64,000 nt of DNA from Cupriavidus pauculus. GTDB lineage: Bacteria > Pseudomonadota > Gammaproteobacteria > Burkholderiales > Burkholderiaceae. The notes below the pieces were generated by a model. It saw only the letters and a list, made by a program, of their open reading frames with translations. It was not told where the DNA came from and did no database searches. The position numbers and the translations under genes are program-made. The DNA lies in NCBI RefSeq assembly GCF_008801835.1, contig NZ_VZOW01000004.1:186001-250000 (forward strand). Direction: 5' to 3'. This document shows, piece by piece, positions 26,687-35,478 of this stretch. The first letter of the stretch is position 1. Every line of letters begins with the position of its first letter.

Positions 26687-27106
26687 TCAGACGCGTGCAC
26701 CGTCGGTATAGATGTCGCGGGTGCGTGCGCCGTCGTAGTACGGGTTGCGCGGAGCGTTCACGCTGCGGGCGCCGTCGTAGTACGGATCAACCTTGCGGGC
26801 CGGGCTGGCCGATACACCGGTGCGATCCAGGCCGGCCACGATGCGTGCGCCGTCGGTGTACGGGTCTGCCTTGCCGACCTTGGCGCCGTCCGTGAACGGA
26901 TCGGCCTTGCCGACACGTGCACCTTCGCTGAACGTGTCGAACTTGCCCTGGCGGGCGCCGTCGGTGAAGGCGCTGCGCTGGTCGTTCACGCGGTAGGTGT
27001 AACCGTAGACTTCACCGGCCTTTTGCGCGGCGGGAGCTGCCTGGGCGGCGCCGGCAACGAAAGCGGCGGCGAGGGCAGCGGCGGTAAGGATGTTCTTGGC
27101 GGTCAT
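26687..27106 (-). CDS. secreted DPYTDGA-repeat protein, copy 1
   Basis: 139 residues. A signal peptide (MTAKNILTAAALAAAFVAG, cut near AQA) is followed by a short linker and then seven copies of an octad [D/N/S]-x-[Y/F]-[T/S/Y]-[D/E]-G-A-[R/K], for example DPFTDGAK, DPYTDGAR, DPYYDGAR, NPYYDGAR. Spacers are four to about eighteen residues, several reading VGKA. There are no cysteines after the signal. The D-x-Y-x-D-G core resembles the DxDxDG start of EF-hand-type calcium loops, which is only suggestive. A second gene of the same design is at 57417-57782. The function is unknown; a periplasmic or exported product is expected. Good AGGAG upstream. Confidence 0.85.
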   Translation of the reverse strand: MTAKNILTAAALAAAFVAGAAQAAPAAQKAGEVYGYTYRVNDQRSAFTDGARQGKFDTFSEGARVGKADPFTDGAKVGKADPYTDGARIVAGLDRTGVSASPARKVDPYYDGARSVNAPRNPYYDGARTRDIYTDGARV

Positions 27107-27195
27107 GATGCTCTCCTTGCAAGGGCCGGGCGATCTCGGTTCAGGTGGATCGCGAGGCCGTAGTCTGTTTCGATGGCGATCTTTTTCGGCTTCGT

Positions 27196-27211
27196 TACCT
27201 ACTGGTAGATA
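27196..27211. promoter_or_regulatory. operator-like dyad, copy A
   Basis: TACCTA-CTGG-TAGATA, one mismatch from a perfect 6-4-6 dyad, about 90 bp upstream of the repeat-protein start. It belongs to an 18-bp element (27199-27216) that recurs with 16 of 18 identities at 27332-27349. Binding protein unknown; the neighbouring TetR protein is one candidate. Confidence 0.45.
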
Positions 27212-27328
27212 GATAACCGGGACTAAAAAAAAGACCGCTTCCGGTACTGATAACTGCCTAGTGTTGCGTGGACCGGGCTTTGCTGCGTCTTGCTGTTTGC
27301 TGCATCGCGTCGTCCATGAGCTGAATAT

Positions 27329-27344
27329 TATCTACTACTAGATA
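27329..27344. promoter_or_regulatory. operator-like dyad, copy B
   Basis: TATCTA-CTAC-TAGATA, a perfect 6-4-6 dyad, 133 bp from copy A in the same orientation. Two spaced copies of a near-identical dyad upstream of one gene suggest cooperative binding or looping. Confidence 0.45.
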
Positions 27345-27486
27345 GATAAGCAAGGGCTTTTTGCGGCGCGCAATCGTATTGACGCCAAATTGCCGAAGCT
27401 AGTGTGATGGACCAGCCGCCGGGCTCCTGTTCAAGCGCTTGTTTCTTATGAGAAAAATGATGGCGGACGTGACGGTTGCGACGAAT

Positions 27487-27502
27487 TAGAGTAAATACTC
27501 TA
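27487..27502. promoter_or_regulatory. 16-bp perfect palindrome after the TetR gene
   Basis: TAGAGTA-AA-TACTCTA, immediately past the TetR stop codon. No T-run follows on the minus strand, so an operator is more likely than a terminator. It differs from the A/B dyads. Confidence 0.4.
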
Positions 27503-27509
27503 GCTTCGG

Positions 27510-28223
27510 TCAGCGTGTCTTTTGTGCGTTGCGCTGCGCCACCAAGCCCCACAACAGAATGCGGGCGTGCTCCTGGAGCACATCCTTCACGCGCTCGGTT
27601 TCCGGTTCGCCATAGCTTTCCCAGTTTAGCGCGCGCAACACGTGACGCCGCATCACCTTGAACGCGGCGATCTGGCTATCGATGGCGATGGTGCGGATGC
27701 GGGTGTTTTCGTCGCCGGCAGGCTGGCCGATCAGGCGGCCGACGATGGCGGACGTCGCAGCGAACAGGCGGCGGTTGACGCCGCTGTCGATGCGTTCGAA
27801 TGCGGCCGATGGACCCAGCCCGGCGCGCTCGCGCGCCATGAACTGGCGCCAATGGTCGGTTTCCGGGGACTCGTACAGAAACATGGCGAAGCGCGCCTGC
27901 AGTTTCAGGTAAACCTCGATCAGGTCGGCATCGGACGCATCGGGGCGCGCCAGCGCGGCCTCGGCATGTTCCAGCACATCGCGCAGCGTGGCCTGGACGC
28001 GTTCGACGAAATAGTCGATGCACGCCAGGTACACACCTTCCTTGTTGTCGAAGTAGTACTGCAGCGCGGGCGCGTTGACGCCAGCCTCGCGCGCAATGTC
28101 GCGCGTCGACGCCCCGTCGAAGCCGTGCGCGCCAAACAGCCGCATGGCCGCTTCGATAATCCGGGCGCGGGTTTCCTCGCCACGCTGGTAGCCCCCTTCG
28201 GATGCCGGTCTGTGTCGCGCCAT
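27510..28223 (-). CDS. TetR-family regulator, CerR (CecR) type
   Basis: 237 residues. The N-terminal TetR helix-turn-helix covers about 15-62 (RIIEAAMRLFGAHGFDGAST, then APALQYYFDNKEGVY). The C-terminal half matches the CerR/DUF1956 ligand-binding class (FMARERAGLGPSAAFERI). Divergent from the HlyD-MFS-OMF efflux operon with 105 bp between starts. Escherichia coli CecR similarly sits beside an HlyD/exporter operon and represses it. Repression relieved by an exported toxic compound is inferred. A dyad over the efflux -35 box is the likely operator. Confidence 0.88.
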   Translation of the reverse strand: MARHRPASEGGYQRGEETRARIIEAAMRLFGAHGFDGASTRDIAREAGVNAPALQYYFDNKEGVYLACIDYFVERVQATLRDVLEHAEAALARPDASDADLIEVYLKLQARFAMFLYESPETDHWRQFMARERAGLGPSAAFERIDSGVNRRLFAATSAIVGRLIGQPAGDENTRIRTIAIDSQIAAFKVMRRHVLRALNWESYGEPETERVKDVLQEHARILLWGLVAQRNAQKTR

Positions 28224-28259
28224 GTTGCGGGTCTCAAGGTCCTGGACAGGCAGAAATAT

Positions 28260-28273
28260 ATCAGTTGACAGAT
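28260..28273. promoter_or_regulatory. candidate CerR/TetR operator
   Basis: ATCAGTTGACAGAT shows symmetric ATCnGTnnACnGAT and overlaps the -35 hexamer of the efflux promoter, 37 bp upstream of the regulator's own start. The position is ideal for repression of both divergent genes. Not verified. Confidence 0.45.
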
Positions 28274-28292
28274 TTCTTCCAAGTGGAATAAT
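28265..28292 (+). promoter_or_regulatory. sigma70-type promoter of the efflux operon
   Basis: TTGACA (28265-28270), a 16-bp spacer and AATAAT (28287-28292, five of six consensus matches). The HlyD ATG is 36 bp further on, giving a short untranslated leader. Confidence 0.6.
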
Positions 28293-28328
28293 TGCGCGGC
28301 ATCCGACTCAAAAGTCCGCGCCCCCAAC

Positions 28329-29477
28329 ATGTCCGCCCCCAATTCCGCCGTCGCGCCCGCTGGCGCGGCACCGCAATCCGTTCCCTCGTCACGCGCGTCG
28401 CGCCGCCGCTCGATCCTGATCGGACTGGGCGTCGTGGCGCTTGTCGTCGCCTGCGCCTTTGGCGTGCGCTGGTGGACTTACGGCCGCTTTATCGAAAGCA
28501 CCGACGACGCCTATATCCAGGCCGACAGCGTGACGGTGGCGCCCAAGGTCAGCGGCTATGTGGCCGAAGTCTATGTGCGCGACAACCAGCAGGTCGTCCC
28601 CGGCCAGCAACTGGTGCGTCTCGATAACCGCCAATACCAGGCCGCGCTGGACGAAGCGCTCGCCACGGTGGCCTCGCGCGAGGCCGACGTGGCGCGCGCG
28701 GACGCCGATCTTCAGCAGCAGCAGGCCAAGATCGCCCAGGCCGCCGCCGAAGTGGAAGGCGCGCGCGCCAATGCGCGCTATGCCGCCTCGCAGGTGGAAC
28801 GCTACGCGCCGCTGGTGGCCACCGGGGCGGAGACCGAGGAGCGCACGGCCGAACTGCGCAACGCCCAGACGCGCGCGTCAACCACGCTGGCCGCCAACGC
28901 GGCGGCGCTGCGCGTGGAGCAGAGCCAGGTGGTCACGCTGCAAACGCGCCTGCAACAGGCCAAGGCGCAGCTCGAGGTGGCGCAGGCCAGCGCCCGCAAG
29001 GCCCGGCTCGATCTGGACGACACCGTGGTGCGCGCCACCAGCGCGGGTCGCGTGGCCGACAAGGGCGTCCGCGTGGGCCAGTTCGCGCAGCCGGGCACGC
29101 GCCTGCTGACCGTGGTGCCGGTGCAGGACCTCTACCTGACCGCCAACTTCAAGGAAACGCAGGTCGGCCGCATGCGCGCAGGGCAGGCGGTGACGCTGCA
29201 CGTCGATGCGCTGTCCGGCCAAGCGCTGCACGGCGTGGTCGATAGCCTGTCGCCCGGCACCGGATCGCAATTCGCGCTGCTGCCCGCGCAGAACGCCACC
29301 GGCAACTTCACCAAGATCGTCCAGCGCGTGCCGGTGCGCATCCACGTCGATGTGCCCAACGATGCGCGGCCGGTTCTGGTGCCGGGGCTGTCGGTGGTGG
29401 TCGATGTCGATACGCGCGATCTCCATCCGGCCAGCGCGCCCGCATCGGCCGCCGCGCACGGGGCCAGCCATGGCTGA
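28329..29477 (+). CDS. HlyD/EmrA-type membrane fusion protein
   Basis: 382 residues. A short cytoplasmic N-terminus, one membrane anchor (about 22-42, ILIGLGVVALVVACAFGV), then a biotinyl-lipoyl-like start (DDAYIQADSVTVAPKVSGYV), a long alpha-helical hairpin (about 95-210) and a beta-barrel domain (TVVRATSAGRVADKGVRVGQ). It is the periplasmic adaptor of a tripartite efflux pump, linking the MFS protein encoded next to the outer-membrane factor. The stop overlaps the MFS start by 8 bp. First gene of the operon controlled by the divergent CerR protein. Confidence 0.93.
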   Translation: MSAPNSAVAPAGAAPQSVPSSRASRRRSILIGLGVVALVVACAFGVRWWTYGRFIESTDDAYIQADSVTVAPKVSGYVAEVYVRDNQQVVPGQQLVRLDNRQYQAALDEALATVASREADVARADADLQQQQAKIAQAAAEVEGARANARYAASQVERYAPLVATGAETEERTAELRNAQTRASTTLAANAAALRVEQSQVVTLQTRLQQAKAQLEVAQASARKARLDLDDTVVRATSAGRVADKGVRVGQFAQPGTRLLTVVPVQDLYLTANFKETQVGRMRAGQAVTLHVDALSGQALHGVVDSLSPGTGSQFALLPAQNATGNFTKIVQRVPVRIHVDVPNDARPVLVPGLSVVVDVDTRDLHPASAPASAAAHGASHG

Positions 29478-31101
29478 TGCCGCGAACGCCGGGCCACCGG
29501 CATCGGCGGCGCCCGCGGCGACTCCAGCGATGTCATCGGCAGCCCCGGCCGCACAGCCCAACGCGTCCGCCGCGGACTGGATCGCCGTCGCGGCCGGGTC
29601 GCTCGGCGCGCTTCTGGCCACGCTCGACATCTCGATCACCAACTCGGCGCTGCCGCAGATCCAGGGGCAAATTGGCGCAGCCGGCACGGAAGGTACGTGG
29701 ATTTCCACCGGCTACCTGATGGCCGAGATCGTGATCATTCCGCTTACCGCGTGGCTCACGCGCGTGTTTGGGCTGCGCCGCTTCCTGATGTGCAACGCGC
29801 TGCTGTTCACGGCGTTTTCGATGATGTGCGGGCTGTCGCACAGCCTGCCGGAAATGGTGATCGGCCGGATCGGCCAGGGATTTGCCGGCGGCGCGATGAT
29901 TCCCACGGCGCAGACCATCGTGCGCACGCGTCTGCCCCGTCACCAGATGCCGATCGGCATGTCGATGTTTGGCCTGATCGTGCTGCTGGGGCCGTTGCTG
30001 GGCCCCGTGATCGGCGGCTGGCTGGCCGAGAACATCAACTGGCGCTGGTGCTTCTTTCTCAATGTGCCGATCACGGCCGTGCTGGTGCCGCTGCTATATT
30101 TCGGCCTGAAGGCCGAGCGCGCCGATCTCCAGGCGTTCCTCAAGGCGGACTGGCTCGGCATCGTCGGCCTGACCATCGGCCTCAGTTCGCTGACCGTGGT
30201 GCTGGAAGAAGGGCAGCGCGAGCAGTGGTTCGAATCGCAAACCATCGTCTATCTGTCGGCGCTGGCCGCGCTTGGACTGACGATGATGCTGGTCAGCCAG
30301 TTCACGGCCAGACAGCCGATCGTGCGTCTGCGGCTGCTGCTGAACCGCAACTACGCGAGCGTGATCCTGATCGTGACGACGGTAGGCGCGGGCCTTTACG
30401 GCGTGTCGTACCTGCTGCCGCAGTTCCTGTCGCTGATCGCCGGCTACAACGCCGAGCAGGCCGGCGGCATCATGCTGCTGTCCGGGTTGCCGGCGTTCCT
30501 GCTGATGCCGGTGCTGCCGCGCATGCTCGGCAAATTCGACAGCCGCTGGCTGGTGATCACGGGTTTGGTCTGCTTCTTTGCCAGTTGCATGCTCGATATC
30601 GGCCTGACCGTCGACAGCGTCGGGCATGACTTCACGGTGTCGCAGATCCTGCGCGGGTTTGGCCAGATCCTGGCGATGATGCCACTCAATCAGGCGTCGA
30701 TGGCGGCGGTGGCCACGCACGAGGCCGGCGACGCCGCCGGGCTGTACAACATGGCGCGCAATCTCGGTGGATCGATCGGCCTGGCGCTGCTCGGCACGCT
30801 GATCGACCGGCGCAATGCGTATCACGACGCGGTCATCCGGGAATCGGTCACGGCCAACAGTTCGATCGGCCAGGACCACATGACGTCGAGCATCGCCGGC
30901 TTCGTCGCGCAAGGCGGCGACTACGCCCATGCGCAACTGCAGGCGATCGCGCAGCTCAGCGGCGAAATCGCGCGCCAGGCCGCCGTCATGACGTTCTCCG
31001 AAACCTTCTTTGCGCTTGGCATCGCGCTGCTGTGCTGCGTGCCGCTGGCGCTGTTGCTCAAGCCGCCCCACCCGGGCGCGCCCGTTTCCACCGGCCATTG
31101 A
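29470..31101 (+). CDS. MFS multidrug transporter, DHA2/EmrB type (14 TM)
   Basis: 543 residues from the ATG that overlaps hlyD; the frame is open further upstream but as a shadow of hlyD. A 35-residue Ala/Pro-rich cytoplasmic tail precedes the first helix. DHA2 signatures: LDISITNSALPQIQ in helix 1, WISTGYLMAEIV, GRIGQGFAGGAMIPTAQTIV and motif C LGPLLGPVIGGWLAE. The protein uses the proton gradient to export drugs or other amphipathic compounds together with the adaptor and outer-membrane factor. The gap to the next gene is only 2 bp. Confidence 0.94.
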   Translation: MADAANAGPPASAAPAATPAMSSAAPAAQPNASAADWIAVAAGSLGALLATLDISITNSALPQIQGQIGAAGTEGTWISTGYLMAEIVIIPLTAWLTRVFGLRRFLMCNALLFTAFSMMCGLSHSLPEMVIGRIGQGFAGGAMIPTAQTIVRTRLPRHQMPIGMSMFGLIVLLGPLLGPVIGGWLAENINWRWCFFLNVPITAVLVPLLYFGLKAERADLQAFLKADWLGIVGLTIGLSSLTVVLEEGQREQWFESQTIVYLSALAALGLTMMLVSQFTARQPIVRLRLLLNRNYASVILIVTTVGAGLYGVSYLLPQFLSLIAGYNAEQAGGIMLLSGLPAFLLMPVLPRMLGKFDSRWLVITGLVCFFASCMLDIGLTVDSVGHDFTVSQILRGFGQILAMMPLNQASMAAVATHEAGDAAGLYNMARNLGGSIGLALLGTLIDRRNAYHDAVIRESVTANSSIGQDHMTSSIAGFVAQGGDYAHAQLQAIAQLSGEIARQAAVMTFSETFFALGIALLCCVPLALLLKPPHPGAPVSTGH

Positions 31102-31103
31102 TC

Positions 31104-32582
31104 ATGTTTGCCTTGTTCCACGCACGACTGCCGCGCCTGATGGCGCTTGCCGCGGCGCTTGTCGCCGCGGGCTGCACCGTCGGCCCCGACTATCGCAGCG
31201 CGCCGCAGGTGGCTGCCAATACGATCGACGCCGGCAAGTTTCCGCATGCGCCCGTGGCTGCCGATCCTGCCGCGCCGCGCGTGGCCGAGTGGTGGCGCGC
31301 GCTTGGCGACGACCAGCTCGACCGCCTGATCGACACTGCGCTGCGGCAAAGCCCCGACATCGACGCGGCTCGTGCACGCGTGCGCCAGGCGCGCGCCGGG
31401 CTGGACAGCAACAAGGCCAACCTGCTGCCCAAGGTGGGCCTCGATGCGGCCATGCTGCGCACGCGGTCGCCCGATCTTGCGGCGCTGTCCGGCCAGGGAT
31501 CGTCGGGCGGCGGACGCGGGCCGCTGTCGCTTTACATCGCCGGGTTCGACGCCAGTTGGGAAATCGATCTGTTTGGCGGCACGCGCCGGTCGATCGAAGC
31601 GGCGTCGGCAGAGGCCGATGCCGCGTCCGCGCAGCTTGCCGATGCGCATGTGCAACTGGCCGCCGAAGTGGCGCAGGCCTATGTCACGCTGCGCGAGCAG
31701 CAGGCGAGCCTGGCGCACCTGCAGGATTCCGAGAAGCTCGAAGCCGAAATGCTCGATCTCACGCAGCAGCGCCGCGCGCGCGGCGTGGCATCGCAGCTCG
31801 AGGTGGAGCGGCTGCTCACGCAACTGGACAACACGCGCGCGCAGATCTCGCCGGTGCAGGCCGGCATCGCCGAATCGTTCGACCAGTTGGCGCTGCTGAC
31901 GGGGCGCGCGCCCGGTGAACTCGACGCCGAACTGGCCGCGCCCAGGCCGCTGCCCAGCGTGCCGGAAACCGTCGCGGTGGGCGATCCCGCCGCGTTGCTG
32001 AGATCGCGTCCCGATATCCGCGCCGCAGAGCGGCGGCTGGCATCCAGCACGGCGCAGATCGGCGTGCGCAAGGCGGACTGGTTTCCCAAGCTGTCGCTGC
32101 TGGGATCGCTTGGCTTCAGCGCGATGGATCCCGGCCATCTGGCGCGCAAGGACAACGGCACCTGGCTGACGCTGCCGCGCTTGCAGTGGAATATCCTCGA
32201 CTTCGGCCGCGTCGCGGCGGGCGTCGACAGCGCCGAGGGCGCCCGCGACGAGGCTCAGGCCAACTACCGTGGCACGGTTCTCAAGGCGCTGCGCGATGCC
32301 GACGTGGCCCTGTCACGCTACGGCCATCAGCGCGAACACGTGGTGGTGCTGCGCCGCGTGGAAGCGTCGGCGGACCGCGCGTCGACATTGCAGCAGCAGC
32401 GCTACCGCGCCGGCACGGCCAGCATGCTCGAATGGCTGGATGTCGAGCGCACGCGCGTAGTGGCGCAGCAAAACCGCATTGCGGGCGACGCAGACCTGCT
32501 CAAGGACTACGTGTCGCTGCAGAAATCGCTGGGTCTGGGCTGGCAGACGGCCGCGGTGCCGGAGGCGTCGGCTTCCCGCTAG
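31104..32582 (+). CDS. outer-membrane efflux lipoprotein, NodT type
   Basis: 492 residues. Lipoprotein signal ending in the lipobox VAAGC (Cys about 23), then two OEP repeats of the TolC fold: VAEWWRALGDDQLDRLIDTA, DIDAARARVRQARAG, the SWEIDLFGGTRRSIEAA motif, and RPDIRAAERRLASSTAQIGV in the second half. It forms the outer-membrane exit duct of the pump encoded just upstream. Third and last gene of the efflux operon. A weak inverted repeat (32620-32649) without T-run follows. Confidence 0.93.
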   Translation: MFALFHARLPRLMALAAALVAAGCTVGPDYRSAPQVAANTIDAGKFPHAPVAADPAAPRVAEWWRALGDDQLDRLIDTALRQSPDIDAARARVRQARAGLDSNKANLLPKVGLDAAMLRTRSPDLAALSGQGSSGGGRGPLSLYIAGFDASWEIDLFGGTRRSIEAASAEADAASAQLADAHVQLAAEVAQAYVTLREQQASLAHLQDSEKLEAEMLDLTQQRRARGVASQLEVERLLTQLDNTRAQISPVQAGIAESFDQLALLTGRAPGELDAELAAPRPLPSVPETVAVGDPAALLRSRPDIRAAERRLASSTAQIGVRKADWFPKLSLLGSLGFSAMDPGHLARKDNGTWLTLPRLQWNILDFGRVAAGVDSAEGARDEAQANYRGTVLKALRDADVALSRYGHQREHVVVLRRVEASADRASTLQQQRYRAGTASMLEWLDVERTRVVAQQNRIAGDADLLKDYVSLQKSLGLGWQTAAVPEASASR

Positions 32583-32849
32583 AGCGGCGTCGCGTTGGCC
32601 GCGTCCTCGTCGGCCGTCAGCCCGGCGTTCGGTTGTGCATCAGCCGGGCGCCAACGCGGATTTGCAGGATAAAAACCGACAGCCGAACCGGACTGCGCCC
32701 ACTATGGTGCGAATCGCGTCCGCTCGACACTGGCAAATGGATAGAATCGCCGGGGGCAGTCCCACGCTCGCGGCGCCAGTCGGTTGCGGTGCAACAAATC
32801 AGAACGGGCGGCGGGAGGTGCGACATGCAAATCAGGAGGCCGTACGCCG

Positions 32850-33695
32850 ATGCACTTCAACGCCAACGACAGCATTCTGGTCAACATCGTCGCCAGCCTG
32901 GCGGTCATCGCGGCCGGCACGCTGGTGGTCAAGCTGATCAATCGCTTCTTTACCGGACGGCTGCAGGCGGACAACCGCGGCAGCTATCGCGCCTGGACTG
33001 TCGCGTCGCGCAATCTGGTCGCGGCCGTGGTGTTCCTGCTGTTGCTCGGCATCTGGGTGTCCGAACTCAAGAGCGTGGCGATTTCGCTGGCGGCGTTTGC
33101 GGCGGCCTTGTTGCTGGTCGGCAAGGAACTGGTCATGTGTTTTCTCGGCGCGTTCATGCGCATGATCACGCGACCGTTCCAGCTGGGCGATCTGGTCGAG
33201 ATCGGCCCGTTTGGCGGCGAGGTCATCGATATGGACGTGATGTCCACCACGCTGGTCGAGGTGGCCGCATCGCGCCAGTACACGGGATTCACGGTACAGG
33301 TGCCCAACAGCATGTTGCTGACCACCGCGGTGCGCAATCACTCGCAGGCAGGCGCCTATACGCTGGACATGGTGCGCATTCCACTCGATGTGGGCGTCGA
33401 TCCCGATGCGGTGGAGGCGCAGCTTGTGCAGGTGGCGCGCCAGGCGTGCGAAAGCTTTATGGAAGAAGCGGGACGCGCGCTGCGGCGCTACGGCGACATG
33501 CGCTTCGTGGATCTGTCGCAGTTCGAACCGCGCGTGCTGTTCGAACCGGTCGACGTGGGTCGCTACGACGCCATCGTGCGCTTTCCCGTGCCGGTCAGCG
33601 CGCGGCTGCCGGTCGCGCAGCAGATTGTGCGTGGCTACTATCGCCAGTGCGCGGCGGCCAGCAAAGCGGCAACCGATCCAGTGGCGCAGGGCTAG
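32850..33695 (+). CDS. MscS-family mechanosensitive channel
   Basis: 281 residues from the ATG behind AGGAGG (the frame is open 22 codons upstream). Three hydrophobic helices in the first 105 residues, the third with the Ala/Gly-rich pore pattern (VAISLAAFAAALLLVGKEL), then the cytoplasmic beta domain with PFQLGDLVEIGPFGGEV and VQVPNSMLLTTAVRNHS. Small-conductance channels release solutes on hypo-osmotic shock. The pore helix continues LGAFMRMITRPF, the family junction motif. No sensor domain is added. Confidence 0.88.
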   Translation: MHFNANDSILVNIVASLAVIAAGTLVVKLINRFFTGRLQADNRGSYRAWTVASRNLVAAVVFLLLLGIWVSELKSVAISLAAFAAALLLVGKELVMCFLGAFMRMITRPFQLGDLVEIGPFGGEVIDMDVMSTTLVEVAASRQYTGFTVQVPNSMLLTTAVRNHSQAGAYTLDMVRIPLDVGVDPDAVEAQLVQVARQACESFMEEAGRALRRYGDMRFVDLSQFEPRVLFEPVDVGRYDAIVRFPVPVSARLPVAQQIVRGYYRQCAAASKAATDPVAQG

Positions 33696-33735
33696 CTTGC
33701 CGGCAGGCGTTGCCGGTCTTGTCGAGGAGTGGAAC

Positions 33736-35421
33736 ATGGCGCAATTGCTGAGCCGTCCCGTGCAGGGCCAGGGCGTGCCGCCGGCTCCGGCCCGGCCTGG
33801 CCAGTCGGTCCATCTTCCGCAGCGCCTGTCGATCCAGCGCTGGCGCCAGCGGGTGCGCTCGTTCGCGCTGATGGTGATGGTTACGCTGACGCTGGGCTTG
33901 CCTGCTGGCTGCGCCAGTCTGCCCGCCAATACCAATCGCACGCCGTCGTACGTCATTGCCGATACCGGCAACACGATGCTGGCGCGCGCGCTGGCGCCGC
34001 GGCTGGCGAAAAATCCGGGACAGTCGATCTTCTATCCGCTCGGCAATGGCCCCGACGCGCTGACCGCGCGCATCGCACTGGCCCGCGCCGCGCAGAAGAC
34101 GCTCGACATCCAGTACTACATCTACGACGTCGACACCACGGGCAGCGCGCTGATGGGCGAATTGATCGACGCCGCCGATCGCGGCGTGCGCGTGCGCATC
34201 CTGATCGACGACATCCATACCGGCAAGCAGGACAAGACGTGGGTCGCCATCGATTCGCATCCCAACATCGAAGTGCGCATCTTCAACCCGTTTGCCAACC
34301 GCAAGCTGCGCTGGGCCGAGGCGCTGGTCGACTTCGGCCGCGTGAATCGCCGCATGCACAACAAGCAGATGACGGTCGATAACCTGGTGACGATCGTGGG
34401 CGGCCGCAATGTCGGCGACGCCTATTTTTCGGCCAAGCCGGACATGGATTTCAGCGACCTCGACGTGATCGTGGCGGGCCCCGTGGTGCCGCAGGCCAGC
34501 CAGGTGTTCGACGCGTACTGGAACAGCGACCTGGCCTATCCGGTGGTCACGCTCGCCGCCGAGGGCAAGGACGCGCCGGCGGAATTGCGGGCGTTTCGCA
34601 AGGGAATCGAGGCCAAGGGCGACAGCGCGCGCGCGAGCCCGTTCGTGCAGGAACTGCTCGATTCCGGCCTCGCGCGCGGTATCGAACTCGGTCATCTGCC
34701 CGGCTATATGGGCGGCGCACGGGTGATTGCGGACAAGCCGGACAAGATCGAGGACAGCCCCGATGATCCGTCCACCCATGCCATTCCGCAGTTGCGGGCA
34801 ATGATGGAAAAGGCCGAGCGTGAGCTGGTGATCGTGTCCCCATACTTCGTGCCCGACGATGAGAACGAGAAATGGCTGATCGGTATCGCCAAGCGCGGCG
34901 TCAAGGTGCGCGTGCTGACCAATTCGTATGCCGCGACCGACGTGGCGGCGGTGCATGCCGGCTACTCGCCGCGCCGCAAGAGCCTGCTGCGCGCCGGAAT
35001 CGAACTCTATGAGCTGAAACCTACCGCCAATGCGGAACTGGCGCGCAGCCGCACGCGGGCGCGCATGTTTGCATCCAGCCGCGCCAGTCTGCACGCCAAG
35101 ACATACGTGGTGGACCGACATCTGCTTTTCATCGGCTCGCTCAACCTCGATCCGCGCTCGATCAAGCTCAATACCGAAATGGGCGTGATTCTGGATTCTC
35201 CGCAACTGGCAACGCGGCTGGTGGAGGACATGGACAAGCGCCTGCTCGATATTGCCTATCGCGTGGCATTGCGCAGGGACGAGAACGGCGGCGAATCGAT
35301 GACCTGGACCACGCGCGACAACGGCAAGGAAACCACGTTCGACGCGGAGCCCGGCATGAACGTGTGGCAGCACATCGGCAACGGCATCCTGCGCGTGCTG
35401 CCGGTGGAAGACCAGCTGTAA
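33736..35421 (+). CDS. phospholipase D family protein, ClsC-like
   Basis: 561 residues from ATG 33736 (GAGG upstream). An N-terminal hydrophobic segment ends LGLPAGCASL, which may be a lipobox, so the protein is membrane-anchored. Two PLD active-site HKD motifs are visible: HNKQMTVDN in the first half and HAKTYVVDR in the second, each followed by GGRN or GSLN. Length and layout fit cardiolipin synthase C, which makes cardiolipin from phosphatidylglycerol and phosphatidylethanolamine. In E. coli ClsC works with YmdB; no such partner is seen here. It lies 40 bp after the MscS gene, likely co-transcribed. Confidence 0.9.
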   Translation: MAQLLSRPVQGQGVPPAPARPGQSVHLPQRLSIQRWRQRVRSFALMVMVTLTLGLPAGCASLPANTNRTPSYVIADTGNTMLARALAPRLAKNPGQSIFYPLGNGPDALTARIALARAAQKTLDIQYYIYDVDTTGSALMGELIDAADRGVRVRILIDDIHTGKQDKTWVAIDSHPNIEVRIFNPFANRKLRWAEALVDFGRVNRRMHNKQMTVDNLVTIVGGRNVGDAYFSAKPDMDFSDLDVIVAGPVVPQASQVFDAYWNSDLAYPVVTLAAEGKDAPAELRAFRKGIEAKGDSARASPFVQELLDSGLARGIELGHLPGYMGGARVIADKPDKIEDSPDDPSTHAIPQLRAMMEKAERELVIVSPYFVPDDENEKWLIGIAKRGVKVRVLTNSYAATDVAAVHAGYSPRRKSLLRAGIELYELKPTANAELARSRTRARMFASSRASLHAKTYVVDRHLLFIGSLNLDPRSIKLNTEMGVILDSPQLATRLVEDMDKRLLDIAYRVALRRDENGGESMTWTTRDNGKETTFDAEPGMNVWQHIGNGILRVLPVEDQL

Positions 35422-35478
35422 GGCTCGGGTGGATCGCTCAGACAAGGGCGCCCCGGTGGGCGGTTCAGGGCCCGCGCA

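Larger units (their letters stand above)
27107..27509. other. AT-rich regulatory region upstream of repeat-protein gene
   Basis: About 400 bp with no credible gene, lying between the repeat-protein start and the TetR stop. It is much AT-richer than its surroundings and holds two copies of an imperfect dyad and a third, separate 16-bp palindrome (listed separately), so it looks like a long controlled promoter for the leftward repeat-protein gene. Confidence 0.55.
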
